This document shows positions 8,738 to 17,654 of a stretch of 64,000 bases of DNA, in pieces. The number at the start of each line of letters is the position of its first letter. Position 1 is the stretch's first letter. Source of the DNA: Tumidithrix helvetica (lineage in GTDB: Bacteria > Cyanobacteriota > Cyanobacteriia > Pseudanabaenales > Pseudanabaenaceae); assembly GCF_965232925.1 (NCBI RefSeq), contig NZ_CBDDRA010000007.1, forward strand, positions 1 to 64,000, written 5' to 3'. The translations under genes were made by a program, and so were the position numbers. The notes beneath the pieces are model-generated. The model did no database searches and was not told the DNA's origin. It saw only the letters and a program-made list of their open reading frames with translations.

Positions 8738-9925
8738 CTATAGTCCGATAACATTTGGTCGAATTAATACGATTGGCGTTTGCTCGGAAGCATTGCCAGC
8801 AGGATTGAGCAAGAGGGCTTGGTTGAGTAACTTCTCGGAGACGCCTCCAGTTGCTGCTAACACTTTAACTCGTTTGAGATCGTTAACATCGACGATCGCT
8901 GCTTCTAAACCAGTTTCTGCCTTAATTTGGTCAACCACAGATTGGGGACGGTCTGGACCTAGCACGATAAATTGATCGTAGGGGGGTAGCGTACCCGTGA
9001 CATCATCGATCAAACGCGCCTGCTCTCCTGCCAAAATGTAAAACAATCCGGGAAAGCGAAAAATTGCCTTGGCAAATGCACCCAAAATGAATGCGATCGC
9101 GACGCGCCATGCCCCAGACTCGTCAACCAGAACTTGCAAACCGCAAGCGGTTGCCAAACTCGAGGTGGACTGAAAGTAATAACACAAGCGTTTTGCCAGC
9201 CAGCCAGGTTTGACATCGCTGGGATGTCGCCAACGTCCCTGCATAATAGCCACGGGGGTTTCGGCGATCGTGACGATATCGCCTGCTTGGGCATGGTCGG
9301 TGACATAGCGCTGGATCGCTTCAACAGGGGTGTCGAGGACAGACAAAATATGGGTGCGAATCGGCAATACGTCAGCATCCTTAGTGGGTCGCCATCTTTC
9401 TCGTTGTTGCGTATCGGGAAATTGCAGGGGTACAATGCAATGCCTGAGTTTCTGGGTGCGCCCTTCAGGTCCGTAGGCAACATAGTGAATGCGCAACCAG
9501 GCTGTCTTGAGCGATTCTAGCTCTTCGCCTTGAAGGTCAAGCTGAATTTCTAGCTTTGTCTGTTCGCCTGGTTTGACAATGTAAGCTTCCCAATAGTTAT
9601 CAGTGCGACTGGGTACATTCTCATGGTCGGCTCTAAGCTTGACTGTCTGAATAACGCGATCGAGGCTGCCGCTAGACAGTAAGGTAACCTCTGGTCTGAC
9701 CTCAGTCAAAAATACATCGAGGCGATCTGTGTAGTTCGTTGCGGTGAATGTGAGTTGGAGCTGATAAAAGTTGGGTTCGTAGGCTGTAAATTCCCAAGTA
9801 CCTGAGTCTAGCTCTAATAAGTTGCCCTGACGACTGGCAAATTGGAGTTCAAATAGTAACCATAAAAGTAAGATCAGTGCGATCGCTACCGCACTACCTA
9901 TTGCTAAACCGACCAGAATATTCAT
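8738..9925 (-). CDS. CofE-like (F420-0:gamma-glutamyl ligase family) membrane protein
   Basis: A 395-residue protein conserved in cyanobacteria. It begins with one membrane helix (LVGLAIGSAVAIALILLLWLLFEL), followed by a beta-rich region of about 150 residues, then a CofE-like domain from about residue 190: PIRTHILSVLDTPVEAI and DIVTIAETPVAIMQGRW resemble the metal- and GTP-binding part of F420:gamma-glutamyl ligase, and PPYDQFIVLGPDRPQSVV continues it. Cyanobacteria are not known as general F420 makers, so the reaction here is uncertain; an amino-acid ligase role is only inference. Its ATG lies two bases after the trpA stop, so the two genes are almost certainly one transcript. Confidence 0.72.
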   Translation of the reverse strand: MNILVGLAIGSAVAIALILLLWLLFELQFASRQGNLLELDSGTWEFTAYEPNFYQLQLTFTATNYTDRLDVFLTEVRPEVTLLSSGSLDRVIQTVKLRADHENVPSRTDNYWEAYIVKPGEQTKLEIQLDLQGEELESLKTAWLRIHYVAYGPEGRTQKLRHCIVPLQFPDTQQRERWRPTKDADVLPIRTHILSVLDTPVEAIQRYVTDHAQAGDIVTIAETPVAIMQGRWRHPSDVKPGWLAKRLCYYFQSTSSLATACGLQVLVDESGAWRVAIAFILGAFAKAIFRFPGLFYILAGEQARLIDDVTGTLPPYDQFIVLGPDRPQSVVDQIKAETGLEAAIVDVNDLKRVKVLAATGGVSEKLLNQALLLNPAGNASEQTPIVLIRPNVIGL

Positions 9926-9927
9926 GT

Positions 9928-10719
9928 CTAGTCCCTCAGAATTGCCCGCTTTAGACTACTACATAAATCGGCGATCTCAGCTAAACCATGAGGTTCTGCT
10001 AACCGTTTTACCATGGCACTACCGACGATCGCAGCATCTGCCCCCCAATCAACCACCAGCCGCGCATGTTCGGCTTGAGAAATACCAAAACCAACACCAA
10101 TCGGTTTGTCGGTGACTCTGCGCAGATTTTCGATCATAGATTTTACATTTAAGGCAACCTTTGCGCGCACACCCGTCACGCCTGTGGAGCTAACCACATA
10201 AATAAAGCCTTGAGACTTTGCCGCGATCGCGGCGAGGCGTTCGGGTGGACTTGTGGGTGCTACTAGTAGAATTACTTCAATCCCAACTGCGGCAGCAGGT
10301 TCGAGCAAGACATGGGATTCTTCGAGGGGCAAATCTGGCACGACCAAGCCTCTTGCGCCCGCATCATAGATTTGTTGCAAAAACTGCTCGACCCCCAAAT
10401 TGAGGATGGGGTTGTAGTAAGAAAATAAAATAATCGGCGATCGCAGTTCAGGGCTAACGGTGCGCACCACCTCTAAGACCTTTGCCAAGGTTGTCCCCGT
10501 TTGCAATGCCCTCGTTGCGGCAGCTTGAATCACAGGCCCATCCGCCAAGGGATCGGAGTAGGGGATGCCCAACTCAATCAGATCGGCTCCGTTGCGATCG
10601 AGTAATCGTAGGGCAGCGATCGTTGTTTCAAGATCTGGATCGCCCGCAGTAATAAAGGGGATCAAGGCTGCTTGCCCCTTAGCTCGCAATTCCTCTAATC
10701 GAGCAGAAACCGACACCAT
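9928..10719 (-). CDS. trpA: Tryptophan synthase alpha subunit
   Basis: TrpA, about 263 residues, splits indole-3-glycerol phosphate to indole and glyceraldehyde 3-phosphate and hands indole to TrpB. The signatures are ALIPFITAGDPD at the start, then DLIELGIPYSDPLADGPVIQ (containing the catalytic Glu and Asp), VVPDLPLEES and VGFGISQAEHA with the phosphate-binding Gly loop. The frame opens earlier (10788), but the family begins at MVSVSARLEELRAKG, so I use the ATG at 10719. trpB and the rest of the pathway are not nearby, as is usual in cyanobacteria. It is followed after two bases by the CofE-like gene and is divergent from the cation exchanger. Confidence 0.95.
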   Translation of the reverse strand: MVSVSARLEELRAKGQAALIPFITAGDPDLETTIAALRLLDRNGADLIELGIPYSDPLADGPVIQAAATRALQTGTTLAKVLEVVRTVSPELRSPIILFSYYNPILNLGVEQFLQQIYDAGARGLVVPDLPLEESHVLLEPAAAVGIEVILLVAPTSPPERLAAIAAKSQGFIYVVSSTGVTGVRAKVALNVKSMIENLRRVTDKPIGVGFGISQAEHARLVVDWGADAAIVGSAMVKRLAEPHGLAEIADLCSSLKRAILRD

Positions 10720-10968
10720 GCTGATACTTATCCCCAAAAAATTTAGTCCAACCCATAGTAATACCAATTCTTGACATACTTTTAGCAATCCATACCAATT
10801 TCAAGGGTATTTACGATCGATCGGGATGGGAAATCCTCCCAGGGCAAGGATTTTGGGGAAATGCTGCATAAATAGCAAAACCCTATGCCTGTTAGCCGAA
10901 ATTGGATTTTGCCAATATACTTTGACAGAACAAACCCTCAACTTATCGTCTCAAGCTGCCCTACAGGT

Positions 10969-12057
10969 ATGGTCAAAAAAATTATTTCGATTGGACTGCT
11001 CGTGTTCGTACCCATTTCGATCGCCGCCCATTTTCTAAATTTGAGTCCTTTAATCGTATTTGTTACTGCTGCGCTAGCGATTTTGCCTCTTGCCTCATGG
11101 TTGAGTACGGCAACCGAAGAAATTGCGGTGGTACTAGGCCCATCTTGGGGTGGTTTACTCAATGCCACCTTTGGAAATGCGACGGAACTGATTATTGCGC
11201 TGGTAGCTTTGAATGCAGGTCTGGTGGGTGTAGTCAAAGCCAGTATTACTGGCTCGATTATTGGAAATCTATTGCTAGTGATGGGTCTGGCGATGCTGCT
11301 GGGAGGATTGCGTTACAAGGAGCAGGAATTTCAGCCCACCTTGGCAAGGGTAAATGCCTCTGCCATGAATCTAGCGGTAATTGCGATTTTGCTGCCGACA
11401 GCGGTTAACTATACTTCAGTGGGGATCAGTCAAGGTACGCTCCAAGGACTGTCGATCGCAGTGGCAATTGTGCTGATGTTGGTCTATGGCTTGACGCTCC
11501 TGTTTTCCATGAAAACCCATGCCTATCTTTATGATGTTGGTGTATCAGAGTTTGAATCCGATGCCGCCGAGCATCCCAACGATCCGCCCCACGAAATCAA
11601 CCTGTGGTTATGGGTGGGGGTATTGTTGGGCGTAACGATTTTTGTGGCGATCGAGTCAGAACTTTTGGTTGGAACGCTGGAAGAAGCGACTTCTCAACTG
11701 GGTCTATCCCAACTGTTTACGGGGGTAATTTTGCTGCCGATTATTGGCAATGCCGCCGAACATACAACAGCCGTAACCGTGGCAATGAAAAACAAAATGG
11801 AACTATCGGTATCAGTTGCCGTGGGTTCCAGCTTGCAGATCGCGTTATTTGTTGCACCCGTACTGGTAATTGCAGGTTGGTTTCTCGGGCAACCCATGGA
11901 TTTAAATTTCAATCCCTTTGAATTGGTAGCCGTAGTGGTGGCAATTTTGATTGCCAATTCCATCAGTTCCGATGGTCGTTCTAACTGGCTTGAAGGTACA
12001 CTCTTACTGGCTACCTACGCGATTTTGGGCTTCGCGTTCTATTTCCATCCTGTTTAA
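10969..12057 (+). CDS. Ca2+/H+ antiporter (CaCA/Cax family)
   Basis: A membrane protein of about 362 residues with ten to eleven hydrophobic segments. The two diagnostic alpha repeats are present: LLNATFGNATELIIALVAL in the first half and PIIGNAAEHTTAVTVAM in the second, whose Glu residues bind cation and proton. They are separated by the acidic loop SEFESDAAEHPNDPPHEI, typical of Cax proteins. The start at 10969 (MVKKIISIGLL) is preferred because the upstream extension is not hydrophobic. It would export Ca2+ in exchange for protons at the cytoplasmic or thylakoid membrane and contribute to salt or alkaline tolerance. A DUF2252 gene follows on the same strand after 56 bases. Confidence 0.92.
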   Translation: MVKKIISIGLLVFVPISIAAHFLNLSPLIVFVTAALAILPLASWLSTATEEIAVVLGPSWGGLLNATFGNATELIIALVALNAGLVGVVKASITGSIIGNLLLVMGLAMLLGGLRYKEQEFQPTLARVNASAMNLAVIAILLPTAVNYTSVGISQGTLQGLSIAVAIVLMLVYGLTLLFSMKTHAYLYDVGVSEFESDAAEHPNDPPHEINLWLWVGVLLGVTIFVAIESELLVGTLEEATSQLGLSQLFTGVILLPIIGNAAEHTTAVTVAMKNKMELSVSVAVGSSLQIALFVAPVLVIAGWFLGQPMDLNFNPFELVAVVVAILIANSISSDGRSNWLEGTLLLATYAILGFAFYFHPV

Positions 12058-12113
12058 AGGCATCTAGCTTTAAGAAGATTCCCCACAGATGAAATAGAAT
12101 AGGGGTTTTAAAT

Positions 12114-13346
12114 ATGGCAAAACGTAATATCTGCGATCGCATTCAGTCATTTAATCTCAGCCAAAATCGCGATTGCACCTTATTGGCACAAAAATATGAA
12201 GCCATGCGCTCTGATGCTTTTGTATTTTTGCGCGGGACTTGTCATCTGTTTTACCAAGATCTCCCTGTAAAGTCTTGGTTTAAAAAAGCCCCTCTGGTTT
12301 GGATCTGCGGCGATCTCCATATCGAAAATTTTGGTAGCTATAAAAGCGATCGCCGCAATCTTTACTTTGATATTAATGACTTTGACGAAGCAATTTTAGC
12401 ACCCTGTACTTGGGAAGTTTCTCGCTTTCTTACCAGTATTTTTGTGGCAGCTTCATCCGTAAATATTCGCGAGCAAGATGCTGAATTGTTGTGTCAGCAG
12501 TTTTTAGCGGCTTATACCAAAGCCTTAGCTACAGGAAAAGCCTACTGGGTCGGGAAAGATACTGCCGAGGGAATGGTCGCAAGTCTTTTGGAACGCAAAA
12601 ATCAAGAGAAGCGCATCGATTTACTCGAAAGGCGTACAGAGGTGATTAAAGGGCAACGAAAAATCAAAAACGATCCAAAGCGATCGCTTCCCATTTCAGC
12701 AGCACAACAAAAAAAACTGGAGAAATGGATGGAAGCGTTTGCCCGTAAGCAAGCCAACCCTCAATTTTTTAATTTACTGGATGCGGCACAGCGCATTGCT
12801 GGCACGGGTAGCCTAGGCATCGAGCGGTATATTCTCCTTGTCGAAGGTAATGGCTCTCCCGATCTCAATTATCTTTTAGATTTAAAAGCATCGGTTAGTT
12901 CTGCTCTACAGCCCTATGCGGTTTGGGAACAGCCAATATGGGGAACAGAGGCTGAGAGAGTGTTTGGCGTGCAAACAAGAATGCAAGCAGTTCCGATCGC
13001 ATTTCTTGATGCCGTAGCGATCGATGGGAAATCCTATATTTTACGAGAACTTCAATCTACGCAAAGTCCTACAGATCGCCTCAAGTTAGAGAAATGGGAT
13101 GACAAACTCAAGGAAGTAGGGGAATTGATGGAGTCTCTGGGACAGACTGTGGCATGGGCGCAACTTCGCAGCGGTGGCAGACAATACTCAGCGATCGCCG
13201 ACCAACTAATTGATTTTGCTGGAATTGACAAGTGGAGAGATACGTTACTCACCTATGCTAGGGAATATAGCCATCAAGTTCAAGCGGACTGGCAGGAATT
13301 TAAAAAAGGCTGCGATCGACTTTTGGAAGATTTAAAGAGGCTGTAA
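12114..13346 (+). CDS. DUF2252 family protein
   Basis: A 410-residue member of DUF2252, a family with a protein-kinase-like fold and no settled function. The signatures are FLRGTCHLFYQDLP, then VWICGDLHIENFGSYKS (the kinase-like HxD-type catalytic loop), LYFDINDFDEAILAPCTWEVSR (Mg-binding Asp region) and, later, GTGSLGIERYILLVEGNG. It is preceded by a weak possible hairpin (CCCC/GGGG followed by TTTTAAA, 12081-12110), and there is no strong SD. It lies 56 bases after the Cax gene. The right side abuts an IS630 remnant, but the gene itself is full length. Confidence 0.88.
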   Translation: MAKRNICDRIQSFNLSQNRDCTLLAQKYEAMRSDAFVFLRGTCHLFYQDLPVKSWFKKAPLVWICGDLHIENFGSYKSDRRNLYFDINDFDEAILAPCTWEVSRFLTSIFVAASSVNIREQDAELLCQQFLAAYTKALATGKAYWVGKDTAEGMVASLLERKNQEKRIDLLERRTEVIKGQRKIKNDPKRSLPISAAQQKKLEKWMEAFARKQANPQFFNLLDAAQRIAGTGSLGIERYILLVEGNGSPDLNYLLDLKASVSSALQPYAVWEQPIWGTEAERVFGVQTRMQAVPIAFLDAVAIDGKSYILRELQSTQSPTDRLKLEKWDDKLKEVGELMESLGQTVAWAQLRSGGRQYSAIADQLIDFAGIDKWRDTLLTYAREYSHQVQADWQEFKKGCDRLLEDLKRL

Positions 13347-13375
13347 ATTAGATTGTGTAAATTGCATAGCGGTTT

Positions 13376-14163
13376 TCAAATGAGAACAGTACGGGCATCG
13401 CACTCCGCAAACCAACCAGAGATATCAGAACGAGAAGCAGCATTAAATGCCTCAGTAATCGCAGCATGAAGTTCATCTTTAGTCCTAGGAGCTATAGAAC
13501 GCAGGATAGCCTTGACCTTAGACCAAAACAATTCAATTGGCGATAACTCAGGTGAATAAGTTGGCAGGAAGATTAAGGTGGCTCCCGCCTCCTCAATTGC
13601 TTCACGTACCGCATCGGTAACATGGAGGTTTAGATTATCCATAATCACCACTGCACCTGCCCACAATTGCGGTACCAATACCTCAGTCACATAGAACAAG
13701 TAAAGTCAAGATATCGTTGCTACCGAAAAAAGTCATTGTGGCAATGATGCCAGACATTGCGAGTGCTGCAATCATCGTCAAATTTTCACCTCGGCGATAG
13801 GGCTTGCTGCCATGAGCCCGTTGCCCTTTCTCTGAACGTGCATGGGTACGTGTCATGCTCTGATTTACCCCTGCTTCGTCGATAAAGATCAGGTTATCGG
13901 TTTCGATCGCCCAGAACAGGAGGTGATATTCCAGACGTAATTGTCTTACGGCTTCTGTATCTCGTTTATCTGCGTGCAGAGTTTTTTTTTCGACTGAACC
14001 CCATTTTGTTAATTGCTCGACTCATTGTGGGCACACTGACTAATACTCCCGTATGTTCTGCTAATTGTGTGGCGATTTCTGCTAAGGTAGCATCGTTTAG
14101 TAAAAATAGAGTGTAAAGGTTGCAATTACACTTAGCAGTTGAGGGTTTCGACTGTTTTCTCAC
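13376..14163 (-). pseudogene. IS630-family transposase remnant
   Basis: Minus-strand pieces of an IS630/Tc1-type transposase. From 14163 the HTH part reads ATLAEIATQLAEHTGVLVSVPTMSRAINKMGFSRKK up to a run of A (about 13980-13988). There the frame changes and continues TLHADKRDTEAVRQLRLEYH, IETDNLIFIDEAGVNQSMTR and ENLTMIAALAMSGIIATMTFF (first catalytic Asp in FIDEAGVN). A second break near 13700-13740 leads to the last part, VVIMDNLNLHVTDAVREAIE and FLPTYSPELSPIELFWSKVK (DDE residues). The poly-A shift may be the programmed one common in IS630; the second break and the missing N-terminus make it inactive. Terminal inverted repeats were not found. Confidence 0.82.
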
Positions 14164-14289
14164 ACCGATGCCATCCGATAAAGGGTTAGCTTACAATCAT
14201 CATATTTCTGCTTTTCTGTCAATGCGTAAGTCCTATACTCTATAAATCTTAGATAATGGATGATAGAGATATAGGGATAAGGGTAGGTC

Positions 14290-14694
14290 ATGAAGGTAAA
14301 ACTCACACGCAGTCAAGAACGGGTCTTAAATTTGTTGCAACAGCTTAGCAAGGCAGTTTCAGCCCAAAGCATCTATTCTGAGCTGCGGAATAGCGATCGC
14401 AGTGTGGGTTTAGCCACAGTCTATCGTTCGCTCGATACGCTCAAATTGCAAGGCTTAGTGAGGGCGCTAACGCTTTCAACTGGCGAAACGGTTTACAGTG
14501 TCATGCCCACAGATAAGCATCACCTCAATTGTTTGAATTGCGGAAAATCCGAACCGATCCACAGTTGTCCCCTGCATAACTTGGGGGCGGAGTTAAATCA
14601 GACCTATGACTTCAAGGTTTTTTATCACACCCTAGAGTTTTTTGGTCTTTGTAGTCAGTGCCAAACTGAACTGCTAGCGCCCAAAGTCAGCTAG
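14290..14694 (+). CDS. zur: Fur-family regulator, Zur/FurB-like
   Basis: A 134-residue Fur-family repressor. Residues 1-80 form the winged helix (LTRSQERVLNLLQQLSKAVS, GLATVYRSLDTLKLQGLV). The C-terminal part carries two Cys pairs for the structural zinc site, CLNCGKSEPIHSC and CSQCQ, and the His-rich sensing region KHHLNC. The block FKVFYHTLEFFGLCSQCQ closely resembles cyanobacterial FurB, which is Zur; hence the symbol, although PerR-type or Fur-type function cannot be excluded by eye. It would repress zinc uptake and paralogue genes when Zn is sufficient. Its stop overlaps the stop region of the convergent NTF2-like gene by four bases. Confidence 0.75.
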   Translation: MKVKLTRSQERVLNLLQQLSKAVSAQSIYSELRNSDRSVGLATVYRSLDTLKLQGLVRALTLSTGETVYSVMPTDKHHLNCLNCGKSEPIHSCPLHNLGAELNQTYDFKVFYHTLEFFGLCSQCQTELLAPKVS

Positions 14695-15062
14695 TGAGAA
14701 TCAGACTCAGAATCATTAACGCGCACTTCTAAAGCTTGAATCTTGCCATGGGCATCCAGCTCAACTACGTGAATCCCTTGCATCGCGAACATCTCACCAT
14801 CTTGTCGTCGCCCCGCAATCGCCCAAGCAGCTTGGACGCCATTGTCCGTCAATTGGGTTGTCCAGACATGCTGCATGGCTGAGTACATCTGAAAAAACAT
14901 GCGATAAAGCTGTGTAATCGCTTGCTTCCCCTTAACTTTAGAGCCACCCGCAGGCTGGACTTCGGCTTGCTCGGCAAATAGATCGACGAGTTCATCAAAA
15001 GCCGCTTCATCAAAGTTAGCGCGATCGGTTAACTGGAAATATTGATCGAGAACAGTCGTCAT
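14691..15062 (-). CDS. SnoaL/NTF2-like small protein
   Basis: A 123-residue protein with the NTF2/SnoaL cone fold: an N-terminal helix pair (VLDQYFQLTDRANFDEAAFD), LVDLFAEQAEVQPAGGSKVKG and KQAITQLYRMFFQMYSAMQH, then strands ending in GIHVVELDAHGKIQALEVRV. Such proteins are ketosteroid-isomerase-like enzymes or ligand binders; no catalytic role can be assigned. It is divergent from the TetR gene at 15381 across a 318-bp spacer holding two palindromes, so it may be a target of that regulator. Its 3' end overlaps the zur gene by four bases in a tail-to-tail arrangement. Confidence 0.75.
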   Translation of the reverse strand: MTTVLDQYFQLTDRANFDEAAFDELVDLFAEQAEVQPAGGSKVKGKQAITQLYRMFFQMYSAMQHVWTTQLTDNGVQAAWAIAGRRQDGEMFAMQGIHVVELDAHGKIQALEVRVNDSESDSH

Positions 15063-15293
15063 AATTTTCTACCTTTCCCCTATTCCGCGTTTGCTTAAGA
15101 AAGTTTAAATACAAACAGATTGAATTAATTTAACTTACGATTGATTGCGAAAAATTTACATCTTCCATTTGAGAGGAATCATGACATTGTCTTGCTTGCG
15201 ATCGACAAATCCCTGATACTGTATGGAAACCAAACTGAGTTTTTAATGTAACTTTGTTACAATTGCCAAAACCTTTCGCAACTTTTCGCAAGA

Positions 15294-15343
15294 GTCACTA
15301 GGTAGTGACATATTAAACAATACAATAGTCACTCATGGGTGAC
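15294..15343. promoter_or_regulatory. Two operator-like palindromes upstream of tetR
   Basis: GTCACTA-GG-TAGTGAC (15294-15309) is a perfect inverted repeat; GTCACTCATGGGTGAC (15328-15343) repeats the GTCAC/GTGAC arms with one mismatch. Their centres are 34 bases apart, and the second ends 37 bases before the TetR start. TACAAT at 15321-15326 between them could be a -10 box. They are the natural candidates for autoregulatory TetR binding. The rest of the 15063-15380 spacer holds no gene I can see. Confidence 0.7.
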
Positions 15344-15380
15344 AAGATGCAAAGCCCAGCAACTTAACAATTTGTAACAC

Positions 15381-16004
15381 ATGATTCGCAATAAAGAGGA
15401 GACAAAAGCTAGAATCCTTGCTGCCGTTGGTTCTGTACTCGCAAGATCGGGGTTTCAAAAGGTGGGAGTCAATGCGATCGCCAAAGAAGCTGGGGTCGAT
15501 AAAGTACTGATCTACCGTTACTTTGAGAATCTTGCCTCATTGTTGGGAGCCTATGGGTGCAGCAGCGACTTTTGGTTGACATTAGATGAAGTCGTCGATC
15601 GCGAAATGCTGGCTGACGAAAAAATTCCTTTTGCCAACAAAATGACCAGTATGCTGCTGCGATTTTTGCATGGTTTGCAAAAGCGACCCGTAACCCAAGA
15701 AATTATGCGTTGGGAGCTATTGGAGCAAAACGAACTAACCGATGAATTACACAAAGTAAGAGAAGATCTGGGGAAATCGCTTTTAGATATTCTGCAAAGC
15801 CAAGAAGCGATCGCCGAAGAAGTCGATTTACCAGCAATTAGTGCTGTGTTGGGGGCGGGATTGGTATTTTTATTACTCAAATCAAAAACCAACAACTGTT
15901 TTTTGGGCGTAGATTTGCAATCTCCTGAAGGTTGGCAACGTATCGAGTCAGCTGTTACCTATATCGTTCAAGCAACGCTCCAAAAAATAGAGACAGAAAA
16001 GTAG
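15381..16004 (+). CDS. TetR-family transcriptional regulator
   Basis: A 207-residue repressor. The HTH is at residues 8-55 (ETKARILAAVGSVLARSGFQ, VGVNAIAKEAGVDKVLIYRYFENLASLLGAY). The C-terminal ligand-binding and dimerisation domain is helical (VTQEIMRWELLEQNELTDEL) and does not reveal the ligand. Two GTCAC...GTGAC palindromes in front of the gene suggest autoregulation and perhaps control of the divergent SnoaL-like gene. The ATG at 15381 has no strong SD. It is convergent with the riboflavin-kinase-like gene, with 34 bases between stops. Confidence 0.88.
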   Translation: MIRNKEETKARILAAVGSVLARSGFQKVGVNAIAKEAGVDKVLIYRYFENLASLLGAYGCSSDFWLTLDEVVDREMLADEKIPFANKMTSMLLRFLHGLQKRPVTQEIMRWELLEQNELTDELHKVREDLGKSLLDILQSQEAIAEEVDLPAISAVLGAGLVFLLLKSKTNNCFLGVDLQSPEGWQRIESAVTYIVQATLQKIETEK

Positions 16005-16038
16005 AGAATTACAAGGGCAATCTCGAGTCTCATGCGAA

Positions 16039-16500
16039 TTAATTCCCATGAATTTCAATTTGACCCCGATCTAATTCCAAAACCACCTCGTCTCCATAGT
16101 TCAGATTTCGGATCGATGGCATCAGAAGCTCAAGGATTTCTGGTGCTTGAAAATGTTCAGGCTTTGTCTCAGGATGGGGGTAATAAATCAGTCCCTCGAA
16201 CTTTTTGCCGCTATTCAGGATAACGCGACAGTCAAAAAAGGAAAAGTCCTCAGCAGGTTCGCTATCAGCCCATTTGACATCCCTAAATGTATATTTGGAT
16301 TTTTCGATCGCGTACAGATAAGGATAAATGGAAACATTGATCGTTCCGAGGAAGTATCCAGAAATATCCAGTCCCTTCTCTGCAAACAAAGGTTTCTGCA
16401 TAGCGATCGTTCCTTTTGGGAATCGCGGATCGCCTGACTTCCCTGAAGCCACACCATGTCCTTTTTTTATAATTCCCTTGACTTGAATCCAATCACTCAT
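16039..16500 (-). CDS. Protein resembling CTP-dependent riboflavin kinase (DUF120)
   Basis: A 153-residue protein usually left as hypothetical. By eye it follows the order of motifs in archaeal CTP-dependent riboflavin kinase (cradle-loop barrel): a Gly-rich entry KKGHGVASG (12-20), GTINVSI (52-58) where the archaeal enzymes have GTLN, DFSFFDCRVI (85-94), GKKFEGLIYYP (98-108), then HFQAPEILELLMP (116-128) and a C-terminal LNYGDEVVLEL (133-143). In the archaeal enzymes Thr and Asn of GTLN bind metal and nucleotide, and both are kept. Bacteria normally use the unrelated RibF, so this is either a second flavin or nucleotide enzyme or a binding relative. The link is inference from memory of the family. 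Confidence 0.5.
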   Translation of the reverse strand: MSDWIQVKGIIKKGHGVASGKSGDPRFPKGTIAMQKPLFAEKGLDISGYFLGTINVSIYPYLYAIEKSKYTFRDVKWADSEPAEDFSFFDCRVILNSGKKFEGLIYYPHPETKPEHFQAPEILELLMPSIRNLNYGDEVVLELDRGQIEIHGN

Positions 16501-16562
16501 TACATCACGATCGCTTCTATCCTCTACAATTTAAACATATAGCCAAGTTTTGCATAAACCGC

Positions 16563-17654
16563 ATGAACGCAGGAGATACCTCCCCTAAAAGCCCAACCAG
16601 TACGATCTTAGAAATTCTCCATCATCTCTCTATGGGTGACGATCTGACAAGTCAGCAGCAAAAGCAATTAGAAGCTGATATTTTGCGGGACGATGCTAGA
16701 GCCAGAGCCTTTGATATTACCCAGCATAATGTCGAACATGAGGTAGAGCAGCGATCGCGCCTAGCCCAGCCTGTATGCGATTTACTACGTCAAGATTTGC
16801 CTGACTTTAAGCAAGATTCTACTTTTTTAGAAACTTTATGGCATCTGTGGCTCCCCTTAGCCATACGTCTCGCCGATCGCCAACAGCAATTAGATCGTCC
16901 GTTTATCCAAGGAGTTTTAGGGGGGCAGGGCACAGGCAAAACGACACTCGGAGACATTCTAGAGAGAATCTTGAGGCTGTTAGGTAAAAGTTGCGTCAGT
17001 ATCTCTTTGGATGACCTCTATAAGACCTATGCCGATCGCCAACAATTGAGAGAACGCGATCCGCGTTTGATCTGGCGCGGTCCACCAGGTACTCATGATG
17101 TTGAGCTTGGGATTGAAACCTTGGAGCGATTGCGCGATCGCTCGACTAGCATAGAGATTCCCCATTTTGATAAATCACTCCATGATGGCGCAGGCGATCG
17201 CACTTTGCCATTACAGCATCAGGGTGCGGATATGGTTTGGTTTGAAGGTTGGTTTGTTGGCGTGCATCCTTTGCCAATTTCCAAATTCTCCAAATATACG
17301 CCACCACTAGTCTCTGAAGCAGATCGAGAATTCGCCTTGGAGTGCAATGCCAGACTCTACGATTACATTCCCTTGTGGCAGCGATTAGATAGTCTAATTG
17401 TGCTCAAACCACTGAGCTACGAATTCAGTCTGCAATGGCGACAGGAAGCAGAACACAAACGCATTTCTCAGGGTAAAGCTGGCATGAGCGATGCTGAAAT
17501 TCTCGAATTCGTGCAATATTTTTGGCGATCGCTACCACCAGACCTGTTTATGACACCGCTAACCCAAAGTTCCAAAGTTTGGAACCTCGCGATCGATCTT
17601 GTCGTAGCGATCGATGCCCATCATCTTCCCTGTGCAATCTATCGTCCCGATTAA
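16563..17654 (+). CDS. D-glycerate 3-kinase (plant/cyanobacterial GLYK type)
   Basis: A 363-residue P-loop kinase that phosphorylates D-glycerate to 3-phosphoglycerate, the last step of photorespiratory C2 recycling. The P-loop is GVLGGQGTGKTTLGDILERI (about residues 119-138); SCVSISLDDLYKTYADRQQL, DPRLIWRGPPGTHDVELGIE and PHFDKSLHDGAGDR follow in the order of GLYK, and DMVWFEGWFVGV is the Walker-B-like strand. An N-terminal helical region of about 110 residues precedes them. The ATG at 16563 is the first in frame, with no strong SD. It stands alone, divergent from the riboflavin-kinase-like gene with 62 bases between their starts. It is well placed beside a carboxysome region but not in its operon. 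Confidence 0.9.
   Translation: MNAGDTSPKSPTSTILEILHHLSMGDDLTSQQQKQLEADILRDDARARAFDITQHNVEHEVEQRSRLAQPVCDLLRQDLPDFKQDSTFLETLWHLWLPLAIRLADRQQQLDRPFIQGVLGGQGTGKTTLGDILERILRLLGKSCVSISLDDLYKTYADRQQLRERDPRLIWRGPPGTHDVELGIETLERLRDRSTSIEIPHFDKSLHDGAGDRTLPLQHQGADMVWFEGWFVGVHPLPISKFSKYTPPLVSEADREFALECNARLYDYIPLWQRLDSLIVLKPLSYEFSLQWRQEAEHKRISQGKAGMSDAEILEFVQYFWRSLPPDLFMTPLTQSSKVWNLAIDLVVAIDAHHLPCAIYRPD

Noticed and set aside
9134..9520. Plus-strand frame inside the CofE-like gene
   Set aside because: It is the antisense shadow of a longer conserved gene on the minus strand.
15551..15895. Minus-strand frame across the TetR gene
   Set aside because: Serine-rich antisense shadow of the TetR coding sequence.
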